Shown: positions 7,504 to 7,597 of the stretch, piece after piece
Position numbering within the stretch: the stretch's first letter is position 1
Layout: each line of letters opens with the position of its first letter
Assembly: GCA_043764135.1 (NCBI GenBank)
Contig: JAYUKV010000139.1
Location: 1-7,597, forward strand
Source: JAYUKV01 sp043764135
GTDB taxonomy: Bacteria > Patescibacteriota > JACMRA01
DNA length: 7,597 nucleotides
Direction of reading: 5' to 3'
The notes under the pieces: generated by a model
Told to the model about the DNA's origin: nothing
The model's database searches: none
What the model saw: only the letters and a program-made list of their open reading frames with translations
Position numbers and translations under genes: made by a program

Positions 7504-7520
7504 TCACCTTTCGCAACCAA
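7503..7520 (-). repeat. Right arm of an exact 18-bp inverted repeat
   Basis: The minus strand reads ttggttgcgaaaggtgag, the inverted partner of 77-94. It encodes the GCER-stop end of the outer reading frame, with TGA at 7504-7506, and its inner edge coincides with the start of recognisable lectin sequence (DFNTSDN). Both arms point inward, towards the gene body. Confidence 0.85.
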
Positions 7521-7597
7521 ACTCCAACCTCATTTTAGCCAGTTCTTCAAAAGATCTTTTTAAGGCTTCTAAATATAGTTTTGATTTTAATTGAAAG
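7504..7597 (-). CDS. Possible 3' end of an unrelated gene (partial)
   Basis: From the window edge the minus strand is open for 30 codons and stops at TGA 7504-7506. The peptide includes LKSKLYLEALKRSFEELAK and ends MRLEFGCER. It is rich in Lys, Glu and Leu and looks like an amphipathic helix, unlike the Asn/Thr-rich beta protein that follows in the same frame. It could be the true end of another protein joined here by rearrangement or misassembly, or a chance open stretch. I do not recognise the family. The same frame continues into the lectin if the TGA is read through, but the standard code elsewhere argues against that. Confidence 0.35.
   Translation of the reverse strand, partial: FQLKSKLYLEALKRSFEELAKMRLEFGCER

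Noticed and set aside
7474..7506. UGA recoded as Gly or Trp so the helical tail and lectin form one protein
   Set aside because: About 2,480 downstream codons contain no in-frame TGA while Trp is TGG and Gly is GGN, so the standard code applies.
77..7520. Terminal inverted repeats of a transposon
   Set aside because: The interior is the body of one structural gene with no transposase, and the repeat edges cut protein domains on the inside. No target-site duplication is seen at the outer edges.

Overview
The window is almost entirely coding on the minus strand. It carries what looks like one very large secreted or surface protein, broken into two overlapping frames: an upstream piece (521 codons from the GTG at 7476, frame open back to 7503) and a downstream piece (1964 codons, 5942 to 48). 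In reading order the protein has a partial ricin-B-type (beta-trefoil) lectin, an FN3/FlgD-like Ig-like stretch, many further Ig-like modules with paired cysteines, a long Asn/Thr/Ser-rich section, a last Ig-like domain, and an M23 (LytM-type) peptidase domain. Only one short possible gene end (7504-7597) lies outside it. I see no RNA gene, CRISPR array, transposase, promoter or terminator.

The protein is incomplete at both ends, and the breaks fall inside domains. At the 5' side the lectin begins mid-fold, directly after an in-frame TGA. At the 3' side the M23 domain has HxxxD and the YAH histidine but stops before the HxH motif. Both breaks sit at the two arms of an exact 18-bp inverted repeat (77-94 and 7503-7520), which lie 76 and 77 bases from the window ends. 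This is the most notable structure here. It could be a recombination or inversion boundary, or a chimeric or misassembled contig end; the sequence alone does not decide. A separate one-base frame change near 5911-5945 splits the gene inside an Ig-like region.

Organism: the DNA is AT-rich, the genetic code is standard (Trp is TGG and no TGA interrupts about 2,480 codons), and the protein is a giant Asn/Thr-rich Ig-like surface protein ending in a cell-wall peptidase. This suits a low-GC bacterium such as a member of the Patescibacteria (CPR), but that is a weak inference and a low-GC Gram-positive or another lineage is possible. Functionally the layout suggests an exported protein that binds glycans with its N-terminal lectin, spans distance with Ig-like modules, and presents a peptidoglycan-cleaving domain at its far end.
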